Source of the DNA: Verrucomicrobiota bacterium
GTDB taxonomy: Bacteria > Verrucomicrobiota > Kiritimatiellia > SS1-B-03-39 > UBA6053
Reading direction: 5' to 3'
Length of the DNA stretch: 64,000 nucleotides
NCBI GenBank assembly: GCA_020831625.1
Contig: JAFIGD010000025.1
Coordinates: 1-64,000, forward strand
Shown: piece by piece, positions 11,166 through 18,132 of the stretch
How positions within the stretch are numbered: the stretch's first letter is position 1
Layout: every line of letters starts with the position of its first letter
Notes under the pieces: generated by a model
What the model was told of the DNA's origin: nothing
The model's database searches: none
Seen by the model: the letters and a program-made list of their open reading frames with translations, nothing else
Made by a program: the position numbers and the translations under genes

Positions 11166-11380
11166 TGCACAAAGAAGTCCTCCGCGCCATCGAGGGCATC
11201 GGGCTCTATCCGGTCATCTCGCTGATTGTTTTCTTCCTCTTCTTCACCAGCGTGTTTCTCTGGGTCGTCCGCATCCGCAAAAGTCACGCCAAATCCATGG
11301 CCGCCATGCCGCTGGATGACGGCGACACCCCCGAACCCCTTTCCACCCCCTCTTCCCCTCCCACCACTTCAAGGAGCTGA
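11165..11380 (+). CDS. ccoQ: CcoQ/FixQ-like small cbb3 oxidase subunit
   Basis: A 71-residue protein with one membrane helix (YPVISLIVFFLFFTSVFLWVV) followed by a basic stretch and a Pro/Ser-rich tail, as in CcoQ proteins that stabilise the cbb3 complex. The family is poorly conserved, so the call rests mainly on size, topology and position between ccoNO and ccoP. The start overlaps the ccoNO stop. Confidence 0.8.
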
Positions 11381-11385
11381 ACGTC

Positions 11386-11967
11386 ATGGCAGAATACGAC
11401 GACACCGTCATCCACGAAGCGGATGGCATCCAGGAACTCGACAACCTTCTCCCCCGCTGGTGGGTGCTGCTGTTTTACATCACCATCGCCTTCGCCTTCG
11501 TTTACCTCGCCTTCTTCCACGTCTTCGGCTTCGGCAAAGGACAGCACGAACGCTACGCGGCCGAAGTTCAGCGCGCCGAAGCCCGTCTCGCCGCCCGCCA
11601 GGCCCGCATCGGGGACACCACCGACTACTCCGTGCCCTCCTTCGAAGCCGCCGTCCTTGAACAGGGCAAAGACCTCTACCTCACCCACTGTGCCGCCTGC
11701 CATCACAGCACCGGCCGCGGCCTCATCGGCCCCAACCTCACCGACGCCTATTGGATTCACGGCGCCTCCTTCGACGACACCATGCACGTCATCGCCGAAG
11801 GTGTCCTCGAAAAAGGCATGCAGGCCTGGAAAACCATGCTCTCCCAAAACCAGCGCTACGCCGTCGCCAGCTACATCTACAGCATCCGCGGCACCGACCC
11901 CGACTCCCCCCGCGAACCCCAGGGAGACTTCATCGAAGGCTCCGACAGCCCGGAGTGGGGGTTGTAG
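11386..11967 (+). CDS. ccoP: Mono-haem cbb3 oxidase subunit III (CcoP)
   Basis: A 193-residue subunit that delivers electrons to the cbb3 core. It opens with the CcoP-typical DGIQELDNLLPRWWVLLFY segment leading into one membrane helix. A single cytochrome c domain follows, with CAACH near residue 103, IGPNLTDAYW, and the axial-Met region KGMQAWK. Standard CcoP is about 280-300 residues with two CxxCH haem sites; only one is present here and the reading frame is intact, so this is a genuine short form rather than a frameshift. A good ribosome site (AAGGAG) precedes the ATG at 11386. The CACTCGT repeat array begins just after its stop. Confidence 0.9.
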   Translation: MAEYDDTVIHEADGIQELDNLLPRWWVLLFYITIAFAFVYLAFFHVFGFGKGQHERYAAEVQRAEARLAARQARIGDTTDYSVPSFEAAVLEQGKDLYLTHCAACHHSTGRGLIGPNLTDAYWIHGASFDDTMHVIAEGVLEKGMQAWKTMLSQNQRYAVASYIYSIRGTDPDSPREPQGDFIEGSDSPEWGL

Positions 11968-11969
11968 GA

Positions 11970-12215
11970 GTGACGAATGTCGAATGACGAGTGTCGAATC
12001 GAAATGCACCAATCACCCCACATTCGTCACTCGTCACTCGTCACTCGTAACTCCCACCACTCGTCACTCGTCACTCGTAACTCCCACCACTCGTCATTCG
12101 TCACTCGTCACTCGTCACTCGTAACTCCCACCACTCGTCACTCGTCACTCGTCACTCGTAACTCGTAACTCCCACCACTCGTCACTCGTCACTCCCACCA
12201 CTCGTCATTCGTCAC
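11970..12215. repeat. CACTCGT heptamer array with AACTCCCAC interruptions
   Basis: About 245 bp between ccoP and ccoG are almost wholly heptamers CACTCGT, with CATTCGT and TAACTCGT variants, in short runs ended by AACTCCCAC. The run-plus-terminator block is repeated about six times, giving a higher-order structure. It ends a few bases before the ccoG ATG and leaves no normal ribosome site. A second smaller array of the same heptamer lies at 53731-53813. Confidence 0.9.
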
Positions 12216-12217
12216 TC

Positions 12218-13660
12218 ATGAATTCCTTCCGAGACACCATTCCCACCGTTGACGCCCAGGGGCGCCGCGTCTGGATGTACCCGCGCAAGCCGCCCACCGG
12301 CAGGCGCGCGGCCAAAAACGCCCCCAACTTCTTCGCCCTCCGCAGCTACCTGAGCTGGTTTCTCCTCGCCGTCCTCGCCTTCGGCCCCTTCATTAAAATC
12401 AACGGCCACCCGCTCCTGATGATGAACATCCTCGAGCGGAAATTCTCCATTTTCGGCATCATGTTCTGGCCCCAGGACTTCCCCATCTTCGCCCTCGCGA
12501 TGATCACCGGCTTCATCATGATCGTCCTCTTCACCGCCGTGTTCGGACGCATCTTCTGCGGATGGGTCTGCCCGCAAACCGTCCTCCTCGAAATGGTCTT
12601 CCGCAAAATCGAATACGCCATCGAAGGCGACGCCGCCGAACAGAAAGCCCTCAACGACCGCCCCTGGGATCAGGAGAAAATCACCAAAAAAACGATCAAA
12701 CACAGCCTCTTTTTCGCGCTCTCCTTCGTCATCTCCAACCTCCTCCTCGGCTACATCATCGGCGGCGACGCCCTCATCGCCCTCATCACCTCCCCGCCCA
12801 CCCAACACACCGGCGGCTTCTTCGCCCTTCTCCTCTTCACGCTGATGTTTTACGGCCTCTTCGCCCGCTTCCGCGAACAGGCCTGCACCTTCATCTGCCC
12901 CTACGGCCGCTTCCAGTCCGTTCTCCTCGACGAAAACAGCCTCGTCGTCGCCTACGACCACAAACGCGGCGAAGAGCGAAGCCGCCTCCTCAAAGGCCAG
13001 ACCTGGGAGGAGCGCCTCGGCATCGGCAAAGGCGACTGCGTCGACTGCAACCTCTGCGTCACCGTCTGCCCCACCGGCATCGACATCCGCAACGGCACCC
13101 AAATGGAATGCGTCAACTGCTGCAACTGCATCGACGCCTGCAACTCCGTCATGGAACGCGTCAAACGCCCCGCCGGCCTCATCCGCCACGCCTCCATGAA
13201 CAACATCGACAAAGGCGAAAAATTCTCCATCACCCCCCGCATCAAAGCCTACTCCATTCTCCTCGGCGTGCTCATGACCGCCCTCATCGCCCTGCTCGTC
13301 ACCCGCGACAGCATCAGCATGGACCTCCTCCGCATGCGCGGCAGCCTCTATCAGACCCAGCCCGACGGACGCATCAGCAACACCTTCGAAGCCAGAGTCT
13401 TCAACAAAACCGGTACCGAACTCCGCGGCAACCTCCGCCTCATCTTCCCCGAAGGCGAACTCGTCTACGGACAGGACAGCGCCCTCACCCTCCTTCCCGA
13501 ACAGGAAAACAAAACCCTCGTCGTGGTCCTCCTCCACTCCGACGCCATCACCGGCCGCGAAACCTCCATGGACATCGGCCTGGAGGTGAACGGCAGAATT
13601 GTCGACCACGTCAAAACCACCTTCATGGCCCCCGAATCCGCCGTGCAGCGCCGACGATAA
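12218..13660 (+). CDS. ccoG: CcoG/FixG iron-sulfur accessory protein
   Basis: A 480-residue membrane protein of the CcoG family, which acts as a Cu(II) reductase feeding copper to cbb3 oxidase assembly. N-terminal helices carry the family CGWVCPQ and CTFICPYGR segments. Two ferredoxin-type 4Fe-4S clusters are encoded at about residues 273-310 (CVDCNLCVTVCPTG, then CVNCCNCIDAC). One more helix precedes a C-terminal periplasmic Ig-like domain. No clear Shine-Dalgarno sequence is present because the heptamer repeat abuts the start codon, so its translation may differ from its neighbours. Confidence 0.93.
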   Translation: MNSFRDTIPTVDAQGRRVWMYPRKPPTGRRAAKNAPNFFALRSYLSWFLLAVLAFGPFIKINGHPLLMMNILERKFSIFGIMFWPQDFPIFALAMITGFIMIVLFTAVFGRIFCGWVCPQTVLLEMVFRKIEYAIEGDAAEQKALNDRPWDQEKITKKTIKHSLFFALSFVISNLLLGYIIGGDALIALITSPPTQHTGGFFALLLFTLMFYGLFARFREQACTFICPYGRFQSVLLDENSLVVAYDHKRGEERSRLLKGQTWEERLGIGKGDCVDCNLCVTVCPTGIDIRNGTQMECVNCCNCIDACNSVMERVKRPAGLIRHASMNNIDKGEKFSITPRIKAYSILLGVLMTALIALLVTRDSISMDLLRMRGSLYQTQPDGRISNTFEARVFNKTGTELRGNLRLIFPEGELVYGQDSALTLLPEQENKTLVVVLLHSDAITGRETSMDIGLEVNGRIVDHVKTTFMAPESAVQRRR

Positions 13661-13664
13661 TCCC

Positions 13665-14138
13665 ATGACCGACACCGCCGACACCGCAAACGCCCCCCGC
13701 AAATCCCGCTGGCCCCTCTGGCCCGTGGGCATCGTCTCCTATTACCTTTTTTTCGTCTTCCTCTGTTTCATCTTCGTCTACAAAGCCCGCGGTGTCCGCT
13801 TCGACCTCGTGGCCGACAACTACTACGAAAACGCCGTCAATCACGACGCCCACATGCAGGCCCGCGCCCGGGTCCGCGCCCTGGAGATTCAGCCCGCCCT
13901 CGAAATCGACGAACGCCAGCACCGCCTCATCGTCCGCATGCCCCCCGAGGCCCGCGGCGCGCTTCTGACCCTCTTCCGCGCCGCCGACGCCCGCGAAGAC
14001 CGCGTCTACGCCCTCCAGGACATCGTCCCCTCCGTCATCGACTACGGACGGCTTCCCCACGGCCGCTGGCAGGTCCAGATCAACTGGGAGCACAACGGCA
14101 GCGCCTACTACTATCAGGAGGACGTCTTCCTGCCATGA
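13665..14138 (+). CDS. ccoH: CcoH/FixH-family cbb3 oxidase assembly protein
   Basis: A 157-residue protein with one N-terminal helix (GIVSYYLFFVFLCFIFVY) and an extracytoplasmic domain. The conserved FixH region ADNYYENAVNHDAH follows the helix, and WQVQINWEHNG lies near the C-terminus. FixH/CcoH associates with cbb3 oxidase during assembly. The ATG at 13665 is chosen because it starts four bases after the ccoG stop; a longer frame from 13599 would overlap ccoG. It overlaps the next gene by four bases. Confidence 0.85.
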   Translation: MTDTADTANAPRKSRWPLWPVGIVSYYLFFVFLCFIFVYKARGVRFDLVADNYYENAVNHDAHMQARARVRALEIQPALEIDERQHRLIVRMPPEARGALLTLFRAADAREDRVYALQDIVPSVIDYGRLPHGRWQVQINWEHNGSAYYYQEDVFLP

Positions 14139-14821
14139 ACACCTACTGGGCCGCCCTAATCCTCGGACTCGCCGGCAGTCTCCACTGCCTCGGAATGTGC
14201 GGCCCCCTCGCCCTCGCCCTCCCCGCCGGCCGCGAAGCCACCCACCTCCAGCGCGCCCTCGGCCGCCTCGCCTACAACCTCGGCCGCGCCTGCACCTACG
14301 CCCTCATGGGCATCTTCGCCGGACTCCTCGGCCACGTCCTCCAGCTCGGCGGTGTCCAGCGCTGGGTCTCCATCCTCCTCGGCATCCTCCTCATTGCCAC
14401 CCTCCTGTTTTCCTCGCATCACATGCCCGAATGGGTCCTCAACACCTTCTACCGCCCCGTCCAAAAAGGCCTCGGCAAACTCCTCAAACGCCGGGGCGCC
14501 ACCGGTCTCTTTCAAATCGGACTCCTCAACGGACTCCTCCCCTGCGGCCTCGTCTACGCCGCCCTCGCCGGTGCCTCCCTCCAGGAAGGCCCCCTGCGCG
14601 GTGCCGCCTACATGTTCATCTTCGGACTCGGCACCCTCCCCATGATGTTCGCCCTCTCCATGGGCGGCCTCAGCCTCCGCACCCCCCGTTTTAAACCCGT
14701 TTTACAATACCTCGTGCCCGCCCTCACCCTCACCGCCGGCGTGCTGCTTATCCTCCGGGGCCTGTCCCTCGGAATCCCCTACATCAGCCCCGATTTATCC
14801 GTCGGCTGTTGCAGTCATTAA
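14135..14821 (+). CDS. SafE/DsbD-like membrane protein of cbb3 operon
   Basis: A 228-residue protein with about six membrane helices. The N-terminal segment SLHCLGMCGPLALALP is the hallmark of the sulfite exporter TauE/SafE-like, DsbD-transmembrane-related family that accompanies cco/fix operons. Members are implicated in copper or thiol handling during cbb3 maturation. A second signature, GLLNGLLPCGLVYAALA, lies near residue 133, and the protein ends in VGCCSH, a possible metal or thiol site. No CcoI copper ATPase is found nearby, so copper delivery must involve genes outside the window. Confidence 0.82.
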   Translation: MNTYWAALILGLAGSLHCLGMCGPLALALPAGREATHLQRALGRLAYNLGRACTYALMGIFAGLLGHVLQLGGVQRWVSILLGILLIATLLFSSHHMPEWVLNTFYRPVQKGLGKLLKRRGATGLFQIGLLNGLLPCGLVYAALAGASLQEGPLRGAAYMFIFGLGTLPMMFALSMGGLSLRTPRFKPVLQYLVPALTLTAGVLLILRGLSLGIPYISPDLSVGCCSH

Positions 14822-14847
14822 GTTTTTGCTATAAGGAGATATCCCCC

Positions 14848-15369
14848 ATGTTGCTCACAAAAACCACCGAAATCGCCATTCAATGCCTGGTCCTGCTCTC
14901 GCGCCTCCCCAAAGGCGCGCTGATCACCCCCCAGCCCATCTCCCTCCAGCTTGGCTCCTCCGAGTCCTACACCTCCAAGATTCTCCGGACCCTCGCCAAG
15001 GCCGACCTCCTTGCCTCCCACCGCGGTGCCAGCGGCGGATTCTCCCTCGCCCGCGACCCCAAAGACATCACCCTCCTCGACGTCGTCGAAGCCTGCGAAG
15101 GCGCCATCATCGGCAACCACTGCCGCGAATTTCCCGACCCCGAAATGCTGTCCCGCACCTGCGGCTTCCACCAGGCCATGGTCGAATTCCAGGAGGGCGT
15201 CAAAGCCCTCCTCAGCAAATGGAGCATCGAGGAGGTCGCCGTCAAGCCCCTCTCCAACGCCAAAGAGGCGCCCGACTGCAAACTCCGCCGCATCCTCGGC
15301 GCCGAGGAAAACATGCCCAAACGCGGCGGCGACCTCGCCGACCTCCCCCCCATCCGCATGTTGCGCTGA
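14848..15369 (+). CDS. Rrf2-family transcriptional regulator
   Basis: A 173-residue regulator with the Rrf2 winged-helix domain (residues 1-85): LLTKTTEIAIQCLVLLSRLP, then SSESYTSKILRTLAKADLLASHRGASGGF. Cysteines at the Rrf2 cluster positions follow (EACEG, NHCREF and RTCGFHQ, about residues 85-115), suggesting an Fe-S or redox-sensing cofactor like IscR/NsrR/RsrR. A tail rich in charged residues follows. The ATG at 14848 has an AAGGAG ribosome site. It is the last gene of the cco operon, so it may set oxidase expression according to redox or Fe-S status; that role is inferred. Confidence 0.9.
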   Translation: MLLTKTTEIAIQCLVLLSRLPKGALITPQPISLQLGSSESYTSKILRTLAKADLLASHRGASGGFSLARDPKDITLLDVVEACEGAIIGNHCREFPDPEMLSRTCGFHQAMVEFQEGVKALLSKWSIEEVAVKPLSNAKEAPDCKLRRILGAEENMPKRGGDLADLPPIRMLR

Positions 15370-15419
15370 CCCCGGCCTCCCTCCACCCATTCCAAGAGGT
15401 GAGAGGCGAGAGGAACGGT

Positions 15420-15488
15420 CATAATCGTAATCGTGCTCGTAATCGTAATCGGGATCGATTAGGATTACGATTAAGATTAAGATTAAGA
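15420..15488. repeat. TAATCG/GATTAA hexamer array with inverted halves
   Basis: The left half is built from TAATCG hexamers and the right half from GATTAC/GATTAA hexamers, meeting at GGGATCGATTAGG. The whole can fold back on itself. The same GATTAA/GATTAC hexamers occur inside each unit of the tandem repeat at 46155-47345. It lies in the spacer between the Rrf2 gene and dgkA; no gene is seen there. Confidence 0.8.
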
Positions 15489-15569
15489 GGGGTCATCGGG
15501 CAGGCCTCACACAAGGGGTCACAAGACCGCGAGCTGCCGCCCTCAATCCCAACCACAAAAGGCTGTAGC

Positions 15570-15911
15570 TCATAAAGCAAATACATGCGGCCCAAGCACC
15601 AGCAATCCAATCATCACAGAACCCATGGCGGAAATCAGCACGGCACCCGCCGCGACATCCTTGGACTTCTTGATCAACGGATGAAATTCCGGTGAAACCG
15701 CATCGGCCAGAAATTCGAGGGACGTGTTGAGCGCTTCGGCCGTCCAGACCGCCATCACCGCAAGCACAAGCCAACACCACTCCGCTGTGGAGACCCCCAG
15801 GTAAAATCCCGCAGACACCACCCCAACCGTTACAAAGGCATGTATCCGCGCATTCCGCTGCGACTTCAGCAGAACCCAAATACCGGCAAAAGCGAACATG
15901 AAACTCTTCAT
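15570..15911 (-). CDS. dgkA: Diacylglycerol/undecaprenol kinase (DgkA family)
   Basis: A 113-residue integral membrane kinase with three helices. It shows the DgkA signature: EALNTSLEFLAD (catalytic Glu region, about residues 59-70) and IKKSKDVAAGAVL (about 80-92). Such enzymes phosphorylate diacylglycerol or undecaprenol, recycling lipid carriers in envelope synthesis. It stands alone, converging on the Rrf2 gene. Confidence 0.92.
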   Translation of the reverse strand: MKSFMFAFAGIWVLLKSQRNARIHAFVTVGVVSAGFYLGVSTAEWCWLVLAVMAVWTAEALNTSLEFLADAVSPEFHPLIKKSKDVAAGAVLISAMGSVMIGLLVLGPHVFAL

Positions 15912-15948
15912 TAATCTCCTAAATGTTGGTGCTATCTGAAGGTTTTAG

Positions 15949-16052
15949 TAGCCCCGGAGGGGCTTGAGCGAATAGCCCGGGGTCAGCGACGAAGGAGCGC
16001 AGCCCCGGGAAAAAGAGGAAAAATTGACAGGGCCCCGGAGGGGTCCGATCGT
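15949..16052. repeat. CCCCGGAGGGG-type intergenic palindrome cluster
   Basis: GCCCCGGAGGGGC at 15951-15963 is a palindrome. AGCCCGGGG and CCCCGGG arms flank GTCAGCGACGAAGGAGCGCA at about 15973-16010, and another GGCCCCGGAGGGG copy starts at 16031. From memory, this combination is a dispersed intergenic element in planctomycete and verrucomicrobial genomes. Confidence 0.6.
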
Positions 16053-16306
16053 TCCGTTCCACAACGAGAAAGGATCCGTGTTCATCCGTGTCAACCCGCC
16101 TACATCGCTACGCGAAGCGTTGCGGGCAGGTCCGCGGTTTGATTCTTCAATTCGCATCCTGCCAACAGTGCAACATGCAAAAAATCGTCTCTCCACCTTA
16201 TGCCCCGATTCAGAAACACCTGCAAGAGAAAATCCTACCCCTTCTTTATCCCAACGGGATAAAACCCGTCAGCAAGGAGTAAAGCCCTGACGTGCATACA
16301 CATTAT

Positions 16307-16390
16307 TTTTGAACAGAAGATAACGGAGAGAGCAGTGGGGAAATGCGGTGGATTGGCTCTTTGTTTTTCTTTGCGTCCTTCTGTTCAAAA
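16307..16390. repeat. 84-bp element bounded by 13-bp perfect inverted repeats
   Basis: TTTTGAACAGAAG (16307-16319) and CTTCTGTTCAAAA (16378-16390) are exact complements flanking a 58-bp centre with no coding potential. It may be a small non-autonomous element or a repeat-derived hairpin. Confidence 0.6.
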
Positions 16391-16639
16391 CACCCTTGCC
16401 CCACAGCCCGCTTGCGGCGGGTAAACATCCGTGGTCTTCCATCCGTGGTCTCACCCTGACACATGTTGGCAGCAGGGGAGGCAATCAACCGGGCAGGGAT
16501 CGGTATCTTAACATATCTGTTTGTCGTTGAATGTTTTCTGTGCAAAACCGGGACAATCGGATATGAAAACAACAAAAATGAACACCCATGCACTGAACAA
16601 GGGGGCCGCCGGACACCCTGTGAAAACCCTCCAAACCTC

Positions 16640-16688
16640 TTTCCGAACATCGGAAAATCGACACCGGCGTTTTCCGATGTTCGGAAAC
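16640..16688. repeat. Double-dyad repeat TTTCCGA-N-TCGGAAA, copy 1
   Basis: Two near-palindromic arms, 16640-16657 and 16670-16688 (TTTTCCGATGTTCGGAAAC), are inverse complements of each other and are separated by 12 bases. The likely ATG of the lipoprotein gene (16677) lies inside the right arm. A related element is at 45682-45730. Confidence 0.8.
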
Positions 16689-17609
16689 CTTCTGTTTTGC
16701 GGCATCCTCGCGCTCATCTCCGCCTGCGCCTCGTACCATCCCCCGCTCCAATCCGGCCCCCGGGTGCCGGGACTGACGGACACGCCCTCCTGGATTCCCC
16801 AGGGACTCTGGCGGCTGGAGGACGGCCGTTTCGTTGTGGGAGCCTATCGACACACAAGCCAAACCACACCGGAGGGCGAGCACATCGGACCCGTGCGTCT
16901 TTCAATCCTCTCGGCGGATCAACCGCCGCACGCCATTGAAATCCGCATGGACGGAACCCCGCTGCTGAGCCACGCCGGCGGCATCGCCATACACCAAAAC
17001 CGCCTCTATATCGCGAACGCCCTGGACGGCCGGGTCTTTCACGGTCCGTGGTCACCGGAGGCGGAGATCATCGACGTCGAAACCTTTCTCACGAATCCCG
17101 TCTCGGCCGACAACCTGGCGGTCTGCGACCAGGGTCTGCTCTGGGTCGGCCAGTTCTACCGCGAAGCCACCCTCTACAACCGCTCTCTGGGCCGTTGGCG
17201 GGACGCGAACGGCCGCGCCAAACACGCGTTGGCCATCGCCTACGACCTCGAGGACCGCCGCCCCGTCAAAGCCCTGGCCGTCCGCCGTCGCCTGCAGGGC
17301 CTGGCCATCACCCCCGATCACGTGATTCTCTCCTGCAGCTTCGGCCAGAACCGCCCTTCCGACCTGGCGGTCTACCCCTCCCCGCTCTCCGGCCCGCCCC
17401 ACGACGAGGTCCAACTCCCCGACGGCGCCCGCATCCCCCTCTTCCACCTGAACGAACGAACCGAAAACCTCCGACTGCCCCCGATGTCGGAAGAAATTTT
17501 TGTGCACAACAACAAAATCTGGGTCGTGTTCGAGTCCGGGGCCCTCACCCGCTTCCCCCGCGCCCGCACCCGGATTCCCAATCTGTTGGCGTACCCCCTG
17601 TCTCCGTAA
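16677..17609 (+). CDS. Putative lipoprotein of unknown function
   Basis: About 310 residues. The start at 16677 gives MFGNLLFCGILALISACAS, a short lipoprotein signal with cleavage before Cys in LISA/C. An upstream in-frame ATG at 16563 would add an unlikely leader. The mature part contains repeated strand-rich segments such as GGIAIHQNRLYIANALDGRVF, LAVCDQGLLWVGQFYR, LQGLAITPDHVILSCSFG and EIFVHNNKIWVVFESGA, which read like a beta-propeller (SMP-30/NHL-like). No catalytic motif is recognised. The start codon lies within a dispersed repeat and has no clear ribosome site. Confidence 0.65.
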   Translation: MFGNLLFCGILALISACASYHPPLQSGPRVPGLTDTPSWIPQGLWRLEDGRFVVGAYRHTSQTTPEGEHIGPVRLSILSADQPPHAIEIRMDGTPLLSHAGGIAIHQNRLYIANALDGRVFHGPWSPEAEIIDVETFLTNPVSADNLAVCDQGLLWVGQFYREATLYNRSLGRWRDANGRAKHALAIAYDLEDRRPVKALAVRRRLQGLAITPDHVILSCSFGQNRPSDLAVYPSPLSGPPHDEVQLPDGARIPLFHLNERTENLRLPPMSEEIFVHNNKIWVVFESGALTRFPRARTRIPNLLAYPLSP

Positions 17610-17623
17610 ATCCAGAATCAGTT

Positions 17624-18091
17624 TCACGTCGACGTATTTCGGTTACTTCTCCTCCAAATGTCCGCCACCAGCCAAAACGCGAAAAGCTGCACCAGCTCGG
17701 GCACATCCGGCCCGCAATCAATGAGGACTTTGGTGCTGAAAATTCCTTGGCGGGCGATCGTCCCCACCCGCCGCCCGTCCTGGATCAATTCGAAAGCGGT
17801 GGACAAGAAGCCCTGATGTTTCAGGATATACCGGACCGCCCCGATGCTGAGTTCATATTCCGACCGCAGCAGCTTTGTTCGCCCCGCCTCCATCAAGACC
17901 TGTCCTCCGGACTCCAGCACCCAGCTGCCCGACAAAACCCCCTTCTTTTTCGTTTCCCAGATTTTGTCCCCTTGAATCAAATGCCCGTTCGAGGACAGGG
18001 CCCGGAACCGGACCTGTACATTGACCCCGGTGCGAAGGCCCTCGACCTCGTAGTTGCTGCTGAAGAGTGACGGATGTTTTGCGGTGAGCAT
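17624..18091 (-). CDS. Hypothetical protein, possible tubby/LURP-like fold
   Basis: A 155-residue protein without signal peptide or membrane helix. It alternates short beta-strand-like stretches (GVNVQVRFRALSS, GSWVLESGGQVLMEAG, AFELIQDGRRVGTIARQG) and ends with a hydrophobic helix-like segment, VPELVQLFAFWLVADIWRR. That pattern (a barrel of strands ending in a buried helix) recalls tubby C-like/LURP-one proteins, but I cannot confirm it. It converges on the lipoprotein gene with a 14-base gap, and its role is unknown. Confidence 0.6.
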   Translation of the reverse strand: MLTAKHPSLFSSNYEVEGLRTGVNVQVRFRALSSNGHLIQGDKIWETKKKGVLSGSWVLESGGQVLMEAGRTKLLRSEYELSIGAVRYILKHQGFLSTAFELIQDGRRVGTIARQGIFSTKVLIDCGPDVPELVQLFAFWLVADIWRRSNRNTST

Positions 18092-18132
18092 GGCGGATGC
18101 GTTGTAAAGTTGAAGAATAGGCTTGAGACCTT

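Larger units (their letters stand above)
15912..16639. other. Repeat-rich intergenic region
   Basis: More than 700 bases without a supportable gene. Contents in order: CCCCGGAGGGG palindromes (15949-16052), an ATCCGTG-type block (16079-16098), an inverted repeat TTTTGAACAGAAG/CTTCTGTTCAAAA (16307-16390), and two ATCCGTGGTCT blocks (about 16425-16450) next to a CCCGC/GCGGCGGG hairpin. Open frames here have no coding character. Confidence 0.7.

Noticed and set aside
11970-12215. CRISPR array
   Set aside because: The heptamers are contiguous and have no unique spacers of 25-40 bp; no cas genes are near. The same applies to 46155-47345 and 53731-53813.
16303-16650. Possible small genes in the 15.9-16.6 kb spacer
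   Set aside because: Frames cross several repeat families and have no coding bias or start signals.
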